Source: Anaerolineae bacterium
Lineage (GTDB): Bacteria > Chloroflexota > Anaerolineae > Promineifilales > Promineifilaceae
DNA length: 64,000 nucleotides
Assembly: GCA_030425205.1 (NCBI GenBank)
Contig: JAUIAP010000010.1
Coordinates: forward strand, 124,001 to 188,000
Reading direction: 5' to 3'
Translations under genes and position numbers: made by a program
Shown: one piece after another, positions 1-9,018 of the stretch
Position numbering within the stretch: the first letter of the stretch is position 1
Layout: every line of letters starts with the position of its first letter
Notes under the pieces: generated by a model
Databases searched by the model: none
What the model saw: only the letters and a program-made list of their open reading frames with translations
What the model was told of the DNA's origin: nothing

Positions 1-286
1 TTTTTGCGTAAAATAACCGCCTGCCTGACTCAATTTCACTATTTACACTCCCCCATTTGCAGAATGGCTGTGAATCATCCGCGTTTACTCCACAGCAACC
101 TTGATAAAATGCTTACCGATCGAGAAGATGTCATCTACCAGAATGATTGACGAACTGATAGAGAAATGCCGTCTTGTTAGAGGATGCGCTATAATACATC
201 ATTTGATAACTTTAGCTACCAGCCGCTAGTCAGAAGATGGCGTTGCCCTAGCAACCAGCATACCAGTCACTAGCGACCTCTTACAC
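1..286. other. Intergenic region with promoter-like box
   Basis: No credible gene is seen here. A TATAAT hexamer at 190-195 lies about 90 bases before the start of the MBL-fold gene and could be its -10 element. No clear -35 box was found. The region also carries short CTAG-rich words (near 225-275) similar to words around 2795-2840, too short and irregular to call a repeat. Confidence 0.35.
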
Positions 287-895
287 ATGGAACTTACTTG
301 GTACGGATTAAGCTGTTTTCGTTTGGTGGAGCGCAATCTTTCCACCGTTGTAACCGACCCACATAGTGACGCATCGGGGTTGACGTTGCCGCGTATAAAA
401 ACCGACATCGTGACACGCAGCAATGAGCTTGTCGATGGTGAAATTGCAGGAGCAACGCGCACATTGACCGGTCCCGGCGAATATGAAATTGGTGGCGTAT
501 TTATTACAGGCGTCGCGTCGCGTAGCAAAGAGCGCAACACCATTTTTCGCGTTGATATGAACGGTGTGACGGTCGTGCATGTCGGCCGCATGACCAAGCT
601 GCCTTCACAAACGCAGATTGAGGCATTGGGAGAAGTCAATATATTATTGGTGCCTGTGGGTGGCGGTAATCGGTTGAACGGCGTTCAGGCGGCTGAACTC
701 GTCGCCATGATCGAGCCGGGAATTGTCGTGCCGATGCACTTTGCTCAAGACGGTGTCTCAAAAGAGCTAGACGGCGTTGAGAAATTCTTGAATGAGTTGG
801 GTTCGGCCGATCTCGAACCAACAAGTTCATTGCGCGTCTCATCGAGCAGTAGTCCCGAAGAGACACAGATCGTCTTGCTGACGCCAAAAGTGTAA
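287..895 (+). CDS. MBL-fold metal-dependent hydrolase-like protein with degenerate metal site
   Basis: This 202-residue protein has the strand pattern of the small metallo-beta-lactamase-fold family often annotated as Zn-dependent hydrolase of the beta-lactamase fold: an N-terminal MELTWYGLSCFRL strand, a GPGEYEIGG turn at about 62-70 and a VPMHF strand with His151. In active family members the stretch after the third strand is a TH/SHxHxDH motif. Here residues 43-50 read TRSNELVD, so the three histidines and the aspartate are gone. The fold call is good; hydrolytic activity is doubtful and the protein may be a binding or structural relative. It is a single gene with no tight neighbour. A TCGGCCGA copy at 803-810 encodes part of its Ser-Ala-Asp. 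Confidence 0.75.
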   Translation: MELTWYGLSCFRLVERNLSTVVTDPHSDASGLTLPRIKTDIVTRSNELVDGEIAGATRTLTGPGEYEIGGVFITGVASRSKERNTIFRVDMNGVTVVHVGRMTKLPSQTQIEALGEVNILLVPVGGGNRLNGVQAAELVAMIEPGIVVPMHFAQDGVSKELDGVEKFLNELGSADLEPTSSLRVSSSSSPEETQIVLLTPKV

Positions 896-1012
896 GACGA
901 TCATTTGATGCACAAGGTAGTAGGGATTTAGTGTATTGAGCAAAACGTAAAATCTATTTAAACTGATGTTTATAAGTTACGTTTTCTCAATCACTTAAAC
1001 TCGGAACGCGCA

Positions 1013-1324
1013 ATGGAAACTATGCCAGTAAAAGTAATTATGCGGTGGGATATATTGGAGGGCAAAGAGTCGGAATACTACGACTTTGTTGTCAATGAAT
1101 TTATTCCACGTCTCCAGCAGTTGGGTCTTGACGATCTACAATTTTGGTACACAACCTACGGTGAGGCCGAACAAATTCAAGCAAGTGGCGTTGCGCCCAA
1201 CATAGAACAGGCAAATACGATAGTCAATGCGGAAGAGTGGGAAGATTTAACGCTGCAATTGAGCGATCTTGTTGAGGATTTTGAACAAAAAATGATCCCC
1301 GCAACCAACGGCTTTCAGTTATAA
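1013..1324 (+). CDS. Small conserved-looking protein, possible dimeric alpha-beta barrel
   Basis: The product is 103 residues, acidic and without signal peptide or membrane segment. It starts METMPVKVIMRWDI; the second Met (residue 4) could also be the start. The alternation of a beta strand (VKVIMRWDI), a helix with aromatic and acidic residues (ESEYYDFVVNEFIPRLQQLG) and a second strand (DDLQFWYTTYG) suggests a ferredoxin-like dimeric alpha-beta barrel, but I recognise no named family or catalytic residues. It is followed by a hairpin at 1329-1359 that separates it from the convergent cystathionine beta-synthase gene. Function unknown. Confidence 0.65.
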   Translation: METMPVKVIMRWDILEGKESEYYDFVVNEFIPRLQQLGLDDLQFWYTTYGEAEQIQASGVAPNIEQANTIVNAEEWEDLTLQLSDLVEDFEQKMIPATNGFQL

Positions 1325-1328
1325 AAGG

Positions 1329-1359
1329 GATGAGTCCAATCGACTGGATTGGACCCATC
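1329..1359. terminator. Bidirectional hairpin terminator
   Basis: GTCCAATC (1334-1341) pairs with GATTGGAC (1347-1354) around a 5-base loop. The stem extends through one mismatch by GATG/CATC. It sits between two convergent genes; the flanking A and T runs are short, so strength is uncertain. Confidence 0.6.
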
Positions 1360-1369
1360 TAAATACAAC

Positions 1370-2773
1370 TTAATCCATTTGCCCAGATAAAAAGTCGAGC
1401 AAATCAATCTTTGTCAAAATTCCCGTAATCCGGTGATCGTTGTCAGTAATGATCGCGAGGCCAGACGTGCTTATCTTTTGCATGAGTGTGTTCATGGGTG
1501 TATCGGCCGAAATCACCAACGGATCACGATTAACAATTGGCGCAATCGATTCACCCGCCTGATGCTCGTGGGACTCATCGAGTAGATGATTGAGCAGCGC
1601 GAGTTCCGTCACAACACCCACCAAGCGACCATCCGCATCCGCGACGGGCGCCTGTGAAATCCCATACTCCTTCATCAACTTGACGATCTCTTCCATGCTG
1701 GCATCTTCACGCACCGTGATGAGGTCTTTCTCCCCTTTTGCGCTGTGAACATCGCTGGCGAAGTATGTGCGTGAACGCGCGCGCGGCATGAAACCATTTT
1801 CGCGCATCCAGTTATCGTTGAACACCTTGCTCATGTAGCGTGAACCAGAGTCGGGCAGAATGACGACAACCGTATCATCGGCCGTCAAACCCTGCTCGCG
1901 CGCGTACTTGATTGCGCCGGCAACCGCCCCACCCCCAGAGCCACCTGTAAAAATACCTTCCTCACGCACCAAGCGGCGTGCCATCAAAAAGCACTCCTGA
2001 TCGTTGACACGCACAATTTCATCTATTGCGTCTAGGCTCATCGATGAGGGCAAGAAATCTTCACCGATCCCCTCAACCTTATAATTTTCGGCTTGCCCTT
2101 CACGCCCAGCGTGCAGATCGAGCAAAATGGAGCCTTCTGGATCGACACCAACAATGCGGATATCGGGATTCTGCTCCTTGAGAAAATGACTGACGCCCGT
2201 GATAGTGCCGCCCGTTCCGAGACCCGCGATAAAGTGGGTTAGTTTGTCTCCCAACTGCTCCCAAATCTCGGGGCCAGTTGTCTCGTAGTGCGTGCGCGGA
2301 TTTTCGGGATTGTGATATTGGTTGGCGAGAATAGCGTTCGGCGTTTCTTCCACTAGACGCTTGGCGACGGAGTAGTAGCTGCGAGGATCTTCTGGTTCAA
2401 CGGCTGTGGGGGTCACGATTACCTCTGCCCCGAACGCACGCAATACCTCTACCTTTGCATGTGACTGCTTATCCGCCATCACGAAGATACATTTGTACCC
2501 CTTAAGCGCAGCCGCAATAGCGAGTCCAACACCAGTGTTGCCAGAGGTTGATTCGACAATTACGCCGCCGGGTTTCAAACGGCCGCTGCGCTCCGCCTCA
2601 TCGATCATAAAACTACCGATGCGATCTTTGATCGAGCCACCGGGATTGAGGTATTCGAGCTTTACATAGATGTTGCACGGCAACCCATCTACAACCGAAT
2701 TGAGGCGGACGAGCGGCGTTCGGCCGATTGCCTCGATTACATTATTAAAAACTTGTTTGCTATCAAAAAACAT
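1370..2773 (-). CDS. cbs: Cystathionine beta-synthase with C-terminal CBS-domain pair
   Basis: This is a 467-residue PLP enzyme of the cysteine synthase/cystathionine beta-synthase family. It condenses serine and homocysteine to cystathionine (EC 4.2.1.22) in reverse transsulfuration. Lys49 in GGSIKDR is the expected Schiff-base lysine; STSGNTG (about 75-81) is the substrate loop and GTGGTITG (about 187-194) binds PLP phosphate. From about residue 345 two CBS (Bateman) domains follow, the architecture of beta-synthase rather than plain cysteine synthase, which ends near 310. It lies 65 bases downstream of the gamma-lyase gene on the same strand, so the two probably form one operon converting homocysteine to cysteine. 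A cysteine synthase activity in vivo cannot be excluded. Confidence 0.9.
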   Translation of the reverse strand: MFFDSKQVFNNVIEAIGRTPLVRLNSVVDGLPCNIYVKLEYLNPGGSIKDRIGSFMIDEAERSGRLKPGGVIVESTSGNTGVGLAIAAALKGYKCIFVMADKQSHAKVEVLRAFGAEVIVTPTAVEPEDPRSYYSVAKRLVEETPNAILANQYHNPENPRTHYETTGPEIWEQLGDKLTHFIAGLGTGGTITGVSHFLKEQNPDIRIVGVDPEGSILLDLHAGREGQAENYKVEGIGEDFLPSSMSLDAIDEIVRVNDQECFLMARRLVREEGIFTGGSGGGAVAGAIKYAREQGLTADDTVVVILPDSGSRYMSKVFNDNWMRENGFMPRARSRTYFASDVHSAKGEKDLITVREDASMEEIVKLMKEYGISQAPVADADGRLVGVVTELALLNHLLDESHEHQAGESIAPIVNRDPLVISADTPMNTLMQKISTSGLAIITDNDHRITGILTKIDLLDFLSGQMD

Positions 2774-2838
2774 GAGGAAGGGGCTAATAGTTAGTTGCTG
2801 GTAGGTATTACAATGAACCAGCGACTAGCAACTAGCTG

Positions 2839-3984
2839 CTATTGGGTTAATGCTTGCTGTAAATCAGCGATCAAATCGTCTACATTTTCAATCCCGACTG
2901 AGATGCGCACCAATGCGGGATCCACGGCTAAGGGTGAGTTTGATACGGTTGCATGTGTCATCGGCGCGGGCAGTTCGATTAAAGATTCTACCCCACCAAG
3001 TGACTCTGCCAACGTGAAGAGTTGGGTCTTTTTCGCCACGTTAACTGCCGCCTCAACGCCCTCATTGAGCGTAAACGCGACCATACCACCCGGCCCCTTC
3101 ATCTGTCGCTTGGCAAGCTCGTGCTGGGGGTGTGTGTCCAAACCGGGATAGATAACCTCTTTGACAGCCGGATGATCGGCGAGGAATTGCGAGACACGCA
3201 TGGCATTTTCGCAATGCGTTTTCATGCGGATCGCCAACGTCTTGATGCCGCGCAACGTCAAGAAACAGTCCATTGGTCCCGGCACTGCACCAATCGCATT
3301 TTGCAAAAAGGCGAGGCGCACGTGCATCGTCTCATCATTGAGAATGATGGCCCCCCCAACGACATCAGAATGACCGCCGATATATTTAGTCGTGCTGTGC
3401 ACAACGAGGTCTGCGCCAAGATCGAGCGGTTTTTGCAAGATTGGAGAGGCGAAGGTGTTGTCAACGCCGAGCCATGCGCCGTTGGCATGGGCAATCTCTG
3501 CCAGAGCAGCAATATCCGTGATGCGCAGCGTTGGGTTTGTCGGCGTTTCAAGCCAAATCAAGCGGGTGTTGGACTGTATTGCCTGCTCAACGGCGGCGAC
3601 ATCGGTTGTGTCAACAAAGCTGAACTGGATGCCATAGTCTGCTAAAACCTTATCGAGCAGGCGAAATGTGCCACCATAAACGTCATCGCCGACGATAACA
3701 TGTTCACCGGGCTTGATGAGGCGCATCATATTGTCAATCGCGGCCATGCCAGAAGAATAGACAAGTCCAAATCGGCCGTTTTCTAGCGCAGCCAAGGCAT
3801 TCTGCAACGCTGTTCGTGTCGGATTGCCCGAGCGAGAATAATCATATCCCTTATGTTCGTTGATGCCCGTTTGGGCATAGGTGGAGGTTTGATAGATTGG
3901 GGTCATCACCGCGCCCGTCGTCGGGTCGGGTTCAACGCCAGCATGAACAGTTAATGTTTCGATCTGTAAATTGGAATTTTTCAT
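2839..3984 (-). CDS. Cystathionine gamma-lyase / gamma-synthase family PLP enzyme
   Basis: A Cys/Met-metabolism PLP enzyme of 381 residues from the chosen start. The N-terminus LQIETLTVHAG, the YDYSRSGNPTR segment and VVHSTTKYIGGHSD with the Schiff-base Lys (about 200) are diagnostic of the family. Family members either split cystathionine to cysteine (lyase) or make it (synthase); the adjacent beta-synthase gene argues for the lyase. The ATG at 3984 gives the usual N-terminus; an in-frame ATG at 4026 would add 14 residues (MTSVWVYSDLISHT) that do not look conserved. Neither start has a strong ribosome binding site. First gene of the presumed transsulfuration operon. Confidence 0.88.
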   Translation of the reverse strand: MKNSNLQIETLTVHAGVEPDPTTGAVMTPIYQTSTYAQTGINEHKGYDYSRSGNPTRTALQNALAALENGRFGLVYSSGMAAIDNMMRLIKPGEHVIVGDDVYGGTFRLLDKVLADYGIQFSFVDTTDVAAVEQAIQSNTRLIWLETPTNPTLRITDIAALAEIAHANGAWLGVDNTFASPILQKPLDLGADLVVHSTTKYIGGHSDVVGGAIILNDETMHVRLAFLQNAIGAVPGPMDCFLTLRGIKTLAIRMKTHCENAMRVSQFLADHPAVKEVIYPGLDTHPQHELAKRQMKGPGGMVAFTLNEGVEAAVNVAKKTQLFTLAESLGGVESLIELPAPMTHATVSNSPLAVDPALVRISVGIENVDDLIADLQQALTQ

Positions 3985-4296
3985 TGTGTGTGAGATAAGG
4001 TCGCTATAGACCCAAACACTTGTCATCCCTATTATGCAATTTGATGATAGTGGTGGATGGGGCGATAGATTTTAACTTTTTGAATCAGTTACAAAATGGG
4101 CTAATGTGCGTTCAAACTGTAATATACGTTGAAGATTTTACCACTCATCAACATGATGTTCAGTGAAATGTAAATGTGCCTCTCAAAATCTGCCGGTATA
4201 TTGGATGATGTTTATTATGACTTTAGCAGTTGTCGAATTTGCGCTATCCTATTCGTTGTAACATAGAACAGACTTTCTCAATTCAACACGGAGAAC
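3985..4296. other. Divergent promoter region
   Basis: About 310 bases between the minus-strand transsulfuration genes and the plus-strand DUF2461 gene. It must hold promoters for both directions. I see AT-rich stretches but no convincing -35/-10 pair, and no repeat or RNA gene. Confidence 0.4.
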
Positions 4297-5004
4297 ATGA
4301 TGAGCGACTACAATTTTGACGGATTTTCGGCCGATACTTTCAAATTTTTCCAAGAGATCAAAGAAAACAACAACAAGGCGTGGTTTGACGCCAACAAAAA
4401 ACGCTTCAAACAATCCGTTCAAACACCCGCACAGGCGTTTGTTGTGACATTGGGTGAAAAGCTGGTGACGTTAACGGATTCGATACAGTACGATGTCAAG
4501 CTAAATGGCTCTGGTTCAATTATGCGGATCTATCGCGATGTGCGGTTCTCCAAAGATAAGACACCGTATAAAACGAATCTCGGGATCGTCTGGTGGGAAG
4601 GAGAAGGTAAAAAAACGGAAGCACCTGGCTTTTATTTTCACATGAGCGCGGATGAGCTTTGGATGGGCGGCGGGTTGTATATGTTCCCGAAGGACTTCTT
4701 GCCAAAATATCGGGCGGCCGTCATCGATGACGAATTAGGGGGTCAGCTTGAGCATGTGATTGCAGAGCTTGGCGCAATGGGCTATGCGGTCAATGGTGAC
4801 CAATATGCGCGTGTGCCGCGTGGGTTTGATAAGGAGCATCCCCGTGCTGAACTGTTGCGGTATAAGGGATTGACGACTGGCAGTGGACAGTTGCGCAAAG
4901 AGGAGGCGTTTTCGGCCGAATTTGTCAACACCTGTTTCGCCCATTGCCAAAATATCGCCTTACTGCAACAGTGGTTGGCAAAAGTTTCACGCTCAGCACT
5001 GTGA
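4297..5004 (+). CDS. DUF2461 / TIGR02453 family protein
   Basis: The 235-residue product matches the DUF2461 family from end to end: NFDGFSADTFKFFQEIKENNNKAWFDANKKRF at the N-terminus, the IMRIYRDVRFSKDKTPYKTNLG segment, and GFYFHMSADELWMGGGLYMFP in the middle. The family is widespread, soluble and of unknown biochemical function. Two ATG codons are adjacent at 4297 and 4300; GGAG precedes them by a few bases. It ends in a hairpin shared with the convergent YgfZ-like gene. Two TCGGCCGA copies (4327, 4912) encode Ser-Ala-Asp and Ser-Ala-Glu. Confidence 0.85.
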   Translation: MMSDYNFDGFSADTFKFFQEIKENNNKAWFDANKKRFKQSVQTPAQAFVVTLGEKLVTLTDSIQYDVKLNGSGSIMRIYRDVRFSKDKTPYKTNLGIVWWEGEGKKTEAPGFYFHMSADELWMGGGLYMFPKDFLPKYRAAVIDDELGGQLEHVIAELGAMGYAVNGDQYARVPRGFDKEHPRAELLRYKGLTTGSGQLRKEEAFSAEFVNTCFAHCQNIALLQQWLAKVSRSAL

Positions 5005-5030
5005 GACTGCAACAAAAATCATTGCAGTCT
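5004..5030. terminator. Bidirectional hairpin terminator
   Basis: AGACTGCAA (5004-5012) and TTGCAGTCT (5022-5030) form a perfect 9-bp stem with a 9-base A-rich loop, just after the DUF2461 stop codon and ten bases from the stop of the convergent gene. Confidence 0.6.
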
Positions 5031-5039
5031 ATTTGCTGC

Positions 5040-5936
5040 TTAGATGCGCTCTAAGCCTATCTCACCCGCTGTCAATTGAGCATCCAATGCGCGCGTTTTA
5101 AGATAACCTAACGCGACGGTTTCATCACCAAAGGTTGCAACTGAGGTGAGGTTGCCAACCGATTTCCCGTTGCTCAAAATTTCCGTCACGTCATCCAGCG
5201 GCGCATCCAGCTTGAATTGCAACAACTGCTTTGCCAATTTCCCGCGACTCTCCATACGGGCAATAATCTCCTGCCCGATGTAGCAGCCTTTGGAAAAAGA
5301 TACATCATCCCAAAGTCCCGTTTCAAGTGGAATGTAGTCGTTGGTTAGCTCTCGCCCAAATATTGGCTGGCCCTCTTTTACGCGCAAAAAATCAAACTGT
5401 TCTTGCGTCCCTGCGACAATGCCTACTGACTTTAGTAGAAGCGCGATCTGCGCTTTGTCGGCCGCGTTGCCCATGACAAAGAAGCCGTCTCCAGCAACGG
5501 GATCAGTCCGATGGATGTAAAGCGTCACGCCATTCACCGTTACCTGTCGCCAGTGATGCAGCGGAAGTGTCTCATCCACCCACGCACTAAGTTTGTCTGA
5601 TGCACCCGTGCCGTACACGCCAAAGATTGCCGTCTGTGCGCTGACATCTTCAAGGTGAAAGTCATCATTGAAAAAGACAAAGCGCATAAGGTAGCGGGCG
5701 ATATTGTCCGCGTTGTTTGCGCCAGTCAGCGCGTAGGCTGTGTCGCTGCTTGTGTAGACAATGAGGCGGTCGATAATTCGGCCGATATCAGTCGTCAACA
5801 CCGTCGCCCGCCCTTCCCCACTTTGCATGTTGCGTAAATCCTGCGTAGACATACGATGGAGCAAGTCGATACGTGTCTCCCCCGTCAATTTAAGCATTCC
5901 CAATTCACTGCGATCTATAAAAAATGGCGTCATCAT
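5040..5936 (-). CDS. ygfZ: YgfZ/GcvT-family folate-binding protein
   Basis: A 298-residue protein with the GcvT-like fold. The signature near the C-terminal third, KGCYIGQEIIAR, is the K-G-C-Y-x-G-Q-E motif that marks YgfZ (COG0354), a tetrahydrofolate-dependent protein that supports repair or assembly of certain iron-sulfur proteins. It is not the glycine cleavage T protein: length is below the usual 360-370 and no gcvH/gcvP gene is nearby. Its start codon overlaps the stop of the upstream DinB-like gene by four bases (ATGA), so the two are translationally coupled. Fe-S role is from the family, not from this sequence. Confidence 0.85.
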   Translation of the reverse strand: MMTPFFIDRSELGMLKLTGETRIDLLHRMSTQDLRNMQSGEGRATVLTTDIGRIIDRLIVYTSSDTAYALTGANNADNIARYLMRFVFFNDDFHLEDVSAQTAIFGVYGTGASDKLSAWVDETLPLHHWRQVTVNGVTLYIHRTDPVAGDGFFVMGNAADKAQIALLLKSVGIVAGTQEQFDFLRVKEGQPIFGRELTNDYIPLETGLWDDVSFSKGCYIGQEIIARMESRGKLAKQLLQFKLDAPLDDVTEILSNGKSVGNLTSVATFGDETVALGYLKTRALDAQLTAGEIGLERI

Positions 5937-6424
5937 GCTTGCCTCTCTACGATTCCCTCGATCTGTTCGACAAATTTTTCTTCGTGTTCATAGGTCAATG
6001 CGGCAATCAGTGGCCAGAGCGGCTTGTTACCTAGAAAGCGGATGCGTTTCGACCGATTTAGGTCATCATGGTTAAACTGGATCATGCGTGCCTCAAATTG
6101 AATCAGTGTGTCGTCTAAACGTTCAAGCTTTTCGTTGAGCGTAAGATCGGCCGAATCCTCCACCGCATCACGCATAAAGCGTGTCCCATCATCGTGCCAA
6201 CGCAACAAATCAGTTGGCTTCTTGCGCCGCTGCACTTCGCGCAATCCTTGGTTTACCTGCTCAAACCACGCGCCCAGATAGCCAATCGTCTGTTCAATCG
6301 AGTATTCACCGATGGCTTCTTCTTGTGCCAGCGTCTCAGGCGTTGCGGTCTTGACCGCGCTTAGCAGCCGCTCCCGCATTTCGCGCACCTTTTCTTCCAT
6401 TTCACCTTTTGCCATTTTTTGCAT
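5933..6424 (-). CDS. DinB-like helical protein
   Basis: The 163-residue product is predominantly helical and has the feel of a DinB/ClbS-like four-helix bundle: EEKVREMRERLLSAV, an IGEYSIEQTIGYLGAWFEQVNQGL helix, and a final helix with TYEHEEKFVEQIEGI. The typical metal ligands would be three histidines; only scattered His residues are seen (for example in RWHDDG and YEHEEK), so a metal site is uncertain. It is co-transcribed with and overlaps the ygfZ-like gene. A role cannot be assigned. Confidence 0.65.
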   Translation of the reverse strand: MQKMAKGEMEEKVREMRERLLSAVKTATPETLAQEEAIGEYSIEQTIGYLGAWFEQVNQGLREVQRRKKPTDLLRWHDDGTRFMRDAVEDSADLTLNEKLERLDDTLIQFEARMIQFNHDDLNRSKRIRFLGNKPLWPLIAALTYEHEEKFVEQIEGIVERQA

Positions 6425-6700
6425 AGTCTATAGATGATACGTCATCTCCAGAAGAATCAAATATGACTTACAAAATAACCCCGTTACCACGTTCGTAAAT
6501 CGTAAATCGTAAAATTGAATTCCCAAAATCCCTGATGCAAAAGGGCAATTGTGTTATCATTGTGAAAAATTTTGCAAATGGCGCACGCAAATGCTTCGCG
6601 CACAATCGTAGGCTCAAGCAGCCACTTACAATGTAACTAACTTAAACTCAACCTCGTGTTCCTATTCCTTGTGGAAGGGGGCTGAGGTGAGGGCTATTCA

Positions 6701-8170
6701 ATGGACTTCATCGTTCCAACACTCAACATCCAAGCGATTCTACCGCTGCTAATCCTCGCAGGCTGGGGGTTGATTCTCATGTTTATCGATCTGAGGATCC
6801 CCGATGAGCGAAAATCACTGACGGGCTGGCTATCACTTGTCGGCATTATTCCTGCACTCATCGCTGCCTTGATGCAGTGGAATTTCGAAATTGACGCATT
6901 CGAGACGCAAGCGGGCTTACCATTGGTCTTGCTCGACAATTTCAGCACATTCCTCAACGTTCTCTACCTCATCTCTGCTGCTATCTCCATTCTGATCGCG
7001 GTCAGCTACGTGCGCGGCACTCACAACTCACGTGGGGAACTCTACTTCCTCATGCTCTTTTCAACGTGTGGCATGATGTTGATGGGAATGGCAAACGACC
7101 TGATTTTGACCTTCCTCGCGCTCGAACTGCTCTCCATTCCGCTCTATATTCTTTCTGGGTTCGATAACCGCAGCGCGGAATCGGAAGAGTCTGCCCTTAA
7201 GTATTTCCTACTTGGCGCATTCTCATCTGGCTTTCTCGTTTTTGGCATTGCGCTCACTTATGGGGCAACGCAATCAACCGCGCTCCCCGTTATCGCCGCC
7301 AATATCGCAGACAGTGGCGCATTGGGAATGGCGGGCGTCGCCATGATACTCGTTGGATTTGCATTTAAGATTGGCGCGGTTCCGTTCCATATGTGGACAC
7401 CAGACGTCTATGAAGGCGCACCCACCGCCGTGACCGCATTTATGTCGGTTGGCTCTAAGGTCGGTGGATTTGCCGCGCTGTTGCGAATCTTTGCAGGTGC
7501 GTTTGACAGCATCATCGTTGAGTGGGCACCAGCCATCGCCATTATTGCGGCTGCCACGATGATTCTTGGCAACATCGCTGCCATCTCGCAGCAAAATATC
7601 AAGCGTATGTTGGCCTACTCCAGCATTGCGCACGCGGGCTATATTTTGATGGCAGTCGTTGCGGGTCGGGACGGTGTTTCGGCCGCGCTCTACTACATGT
7701 TGGCCTATCTCTTCACAAACCTTGGCGCGTTCGCGTGTGTGATCGCGGTTGAGCGCAACGAGGGAAAACTAGGGCTATTGCTTGACGATTACAAAGGGCT
7801 TGCCAAGCGTAATTTGCCGTTCGCGCTCGCATTAATGTACCTCATGTTGTCATTAACAGGCATCCCACTGACGGCTGGCTTTACGGGCAAATTCTATGTC
7901 TTCCGCACAACCATTGACGCTGGCTATGTATGGCTAGCGGTCATCGGCGCATTGACAAGCGTTGTCTCCGCCTACTACTATTTGCGTGTCGTGTTCTACA
8001 GCTTTATGTTCGATGGCCCCGCCGAAGTTTACCGTTTTCCACGTGCGCTGAAATTGGCATTAGGCATCTGTGTTGTGGCTGTTTTGATTCTAGGATTTGT
8101 GCCGGGTGCATGGTATGACCTTGCACAACGCGCCATCATCCCAACTGTAACAGCAGTGGTCGGCGGCTAG
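6701..8170 (+). CDS. nuoN: NADH-quinone oxidoreductase subunit N
   Basis: A 489-residue polytopic membrane protein of the NuoN/MrpD proton-channel family, an antiporter-like subunit of respiratory complex I. Characteristic segments are LTFLALELLSIPLYIL, FKIGAVPFHMWTPDVYEGAPT (with the conserved Lys/Pro of the broken helix) and NIKRMLAYSSIAHAGY. About 14 membrane segments are expected. Unlike the usual nuoA-N cluster, no other nuo gene lies on either side within the window: upstream is noncoding and the ygfZ operon, downstream a MITE copy and marR. It may be the displaced end of a cluster elsewhere. No TCGGCCGA copy occurs in it. Confidence 0.93.
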   Translation: MDFIVPTLNIQAILPLLILAGWGLILMFIDLRIPDERKSLTGWLSLVGIIPALIAALMQWNFEIDAFETQAGLPLVLLDNFSTFLNVLYLISAAISILIAVSYVRGTHNSRGELYFLMLFSTCGMMLMGMANDLILTFLALELLSIPLYILSGFDNRSAESEESALKYFLLGAFSSGFLVFGIALTYGATQSTALPVIAANIADSGALGMAGVAMILVGFAFKIGAVPFHMWTPDVYEGAPTAVTAFMSVGSKVGGFAALLRIFAGAFDSIIVEWAPAIAIIAAATMILGNIAAISQQNIKRMLAYSSIAHAGYILMAVVAGRDGVSAALYYMLAYLFTNLGAFACVIAVERNEGKLGLLLDDYKGLAKRNLPFALALMYLMLSLTGIPLTAGFTGKFYVFRTTIDAGYVWLAVIGALTSVVSAYYYLRVVFYSFMFDGPAEVYRFPRALKLALGICVVAVLILGFVPGAWYDLAQRAIIPTVTAVVGG

Positions 8171-8174
8171 TTAG

Positions 8175-8289
8175 TGCAGTGTAAAGTAAACTTTGTGGCG
8201 TTGTCATTCCCGCGAAGGCGGGAATCCATTCCCAGAAAAAGAATGGATACCTGTCTTCGCAGGTATGACGGGACTTACTTTACGGTGCA
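8175..8289. repeat. MITE-like element, copy A
   Basis: A 115-bp element with imperfect 15-bp terminal inverted repeats (8175-8189 and 8275-8289, two mismatches), flanked by the 5-bp direct repeat GTTAG (8170-8174 and 8290-8294). The left GTTAG overlaps the nuoN stop codon by one base. Inside are two hairpin arms: GTCATTCCCGC/GCGGGAAT and ATACCTG/CAGGTAT, which are themselves imperfect inverted copies of each other, so the whole element is a long near-palindrome. No coding capacity. Confidence 0.85.
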
Positions 8290-8378
8290 GTTAGCTAACT
8301 GACGTTTGTTTTAATGCAAGAATACGCTATGTAAGACGTAATCAATGATCCAATATGCAGGGTCATTTTGCAGATGAG

Positions 8379-8402
8379 AAACTCCCAGATTGGGAGTTTT
8401 TT
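8379..8402 (+). terminator. Rho-independent terminator
   Basis: AAACTCCCA (8379-8387) pairs with TGGGAGTTT (8391-8399) around a 3-base loop and runs into a T tract. It follows nuoN and MITE copy A and precedes marR, so it probably ends the nuoN transcript. The rest of 8290-8512 shows nothing else; TATGCT at 8461-8466 could serve marR. Confidence 0.8.
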
Positions 8403-8512
8403 GTTATGGATCAGGCGAAAAATTTTAAGTGAGTCAGACTGTTTGACAGGGCCTAATGGGTATGCTACATTTCCGCAGAAGTAGTTGATGTATCAACCAA
8501 ATCGGGAATAGA

Positions 8513-8980
8513 ATGCAGAAAAATTCAACGACGATTGCGATTTACAATTTGCTCAAAGATCTGTTTTTCACAATAGAAGATGGAGATCGGCTCTTTTTTC
8601 AGGAGCGTGGGCTGACCGTGACGCGCTTCTATGCCATGTGGCATTTGAGCGAGCAGCCGGGTCAGACGCTGCGCGATCTGTCAGATCGAATGCTGTGTGA
8701 CAAAAGTAACGTGAGTCGAATTGTGAAGGGCTTGGAGCGCGAAGGGTTGATCTTCCGCGAGCAGCACGAAACAGATGGGCGGGCATATCGCCTCTTTTTG
8801 ACTGGGACGGGGCGGGCAACAGTTAATCTCGTCAATGTTGAACATCAGGCGTTCAACGAGGAAAGGTTTGCGGGAAATCTTTCGGCCGATACTTACACCG
8901 ATTTGCAAGGGACACTCACGACATTAAAGGCCGCGCTTGAACAAAAGCTGGCGGTCGAGAGCAATAACCAACAGTTCTAA
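8513..8980 (+). CDS. MarR-family transcriptional regulator
   Basis: A 155-residue winged-helix protein. The order of helices, the recognition region RDLSDRMLCDKSNVSRIVKGLEREGLI and the wing EQHETDGRAYRLFLTGTGRA match MarR. Such regulators are dimers that bind palindromes and respond to small ligands. The nearest gene, purD, is only about 40 bases downstream and unlikely to be its specific target; no obvious operator was found. Ligand unknown. Confidence 0.87.
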   Translation: MQKNSTTIAIYNLLKDLFFTIEDGDRLFFQERGLTVTRFYAMWHLSEQPGQTLRDLSDRMLCDKSNVSRIVKGLEREGLIFREQHETDGRAYRLFLTGTGRATVNLVNVEHQAFNEERFAGNLSADTYTDLQGTLTTLKAALEQKLAVESNNQQF

Positions 8981-9018
8981 TTTGCATCTGAGCCAGCACC
9001 CTGTGAAAATTAGGGTAT

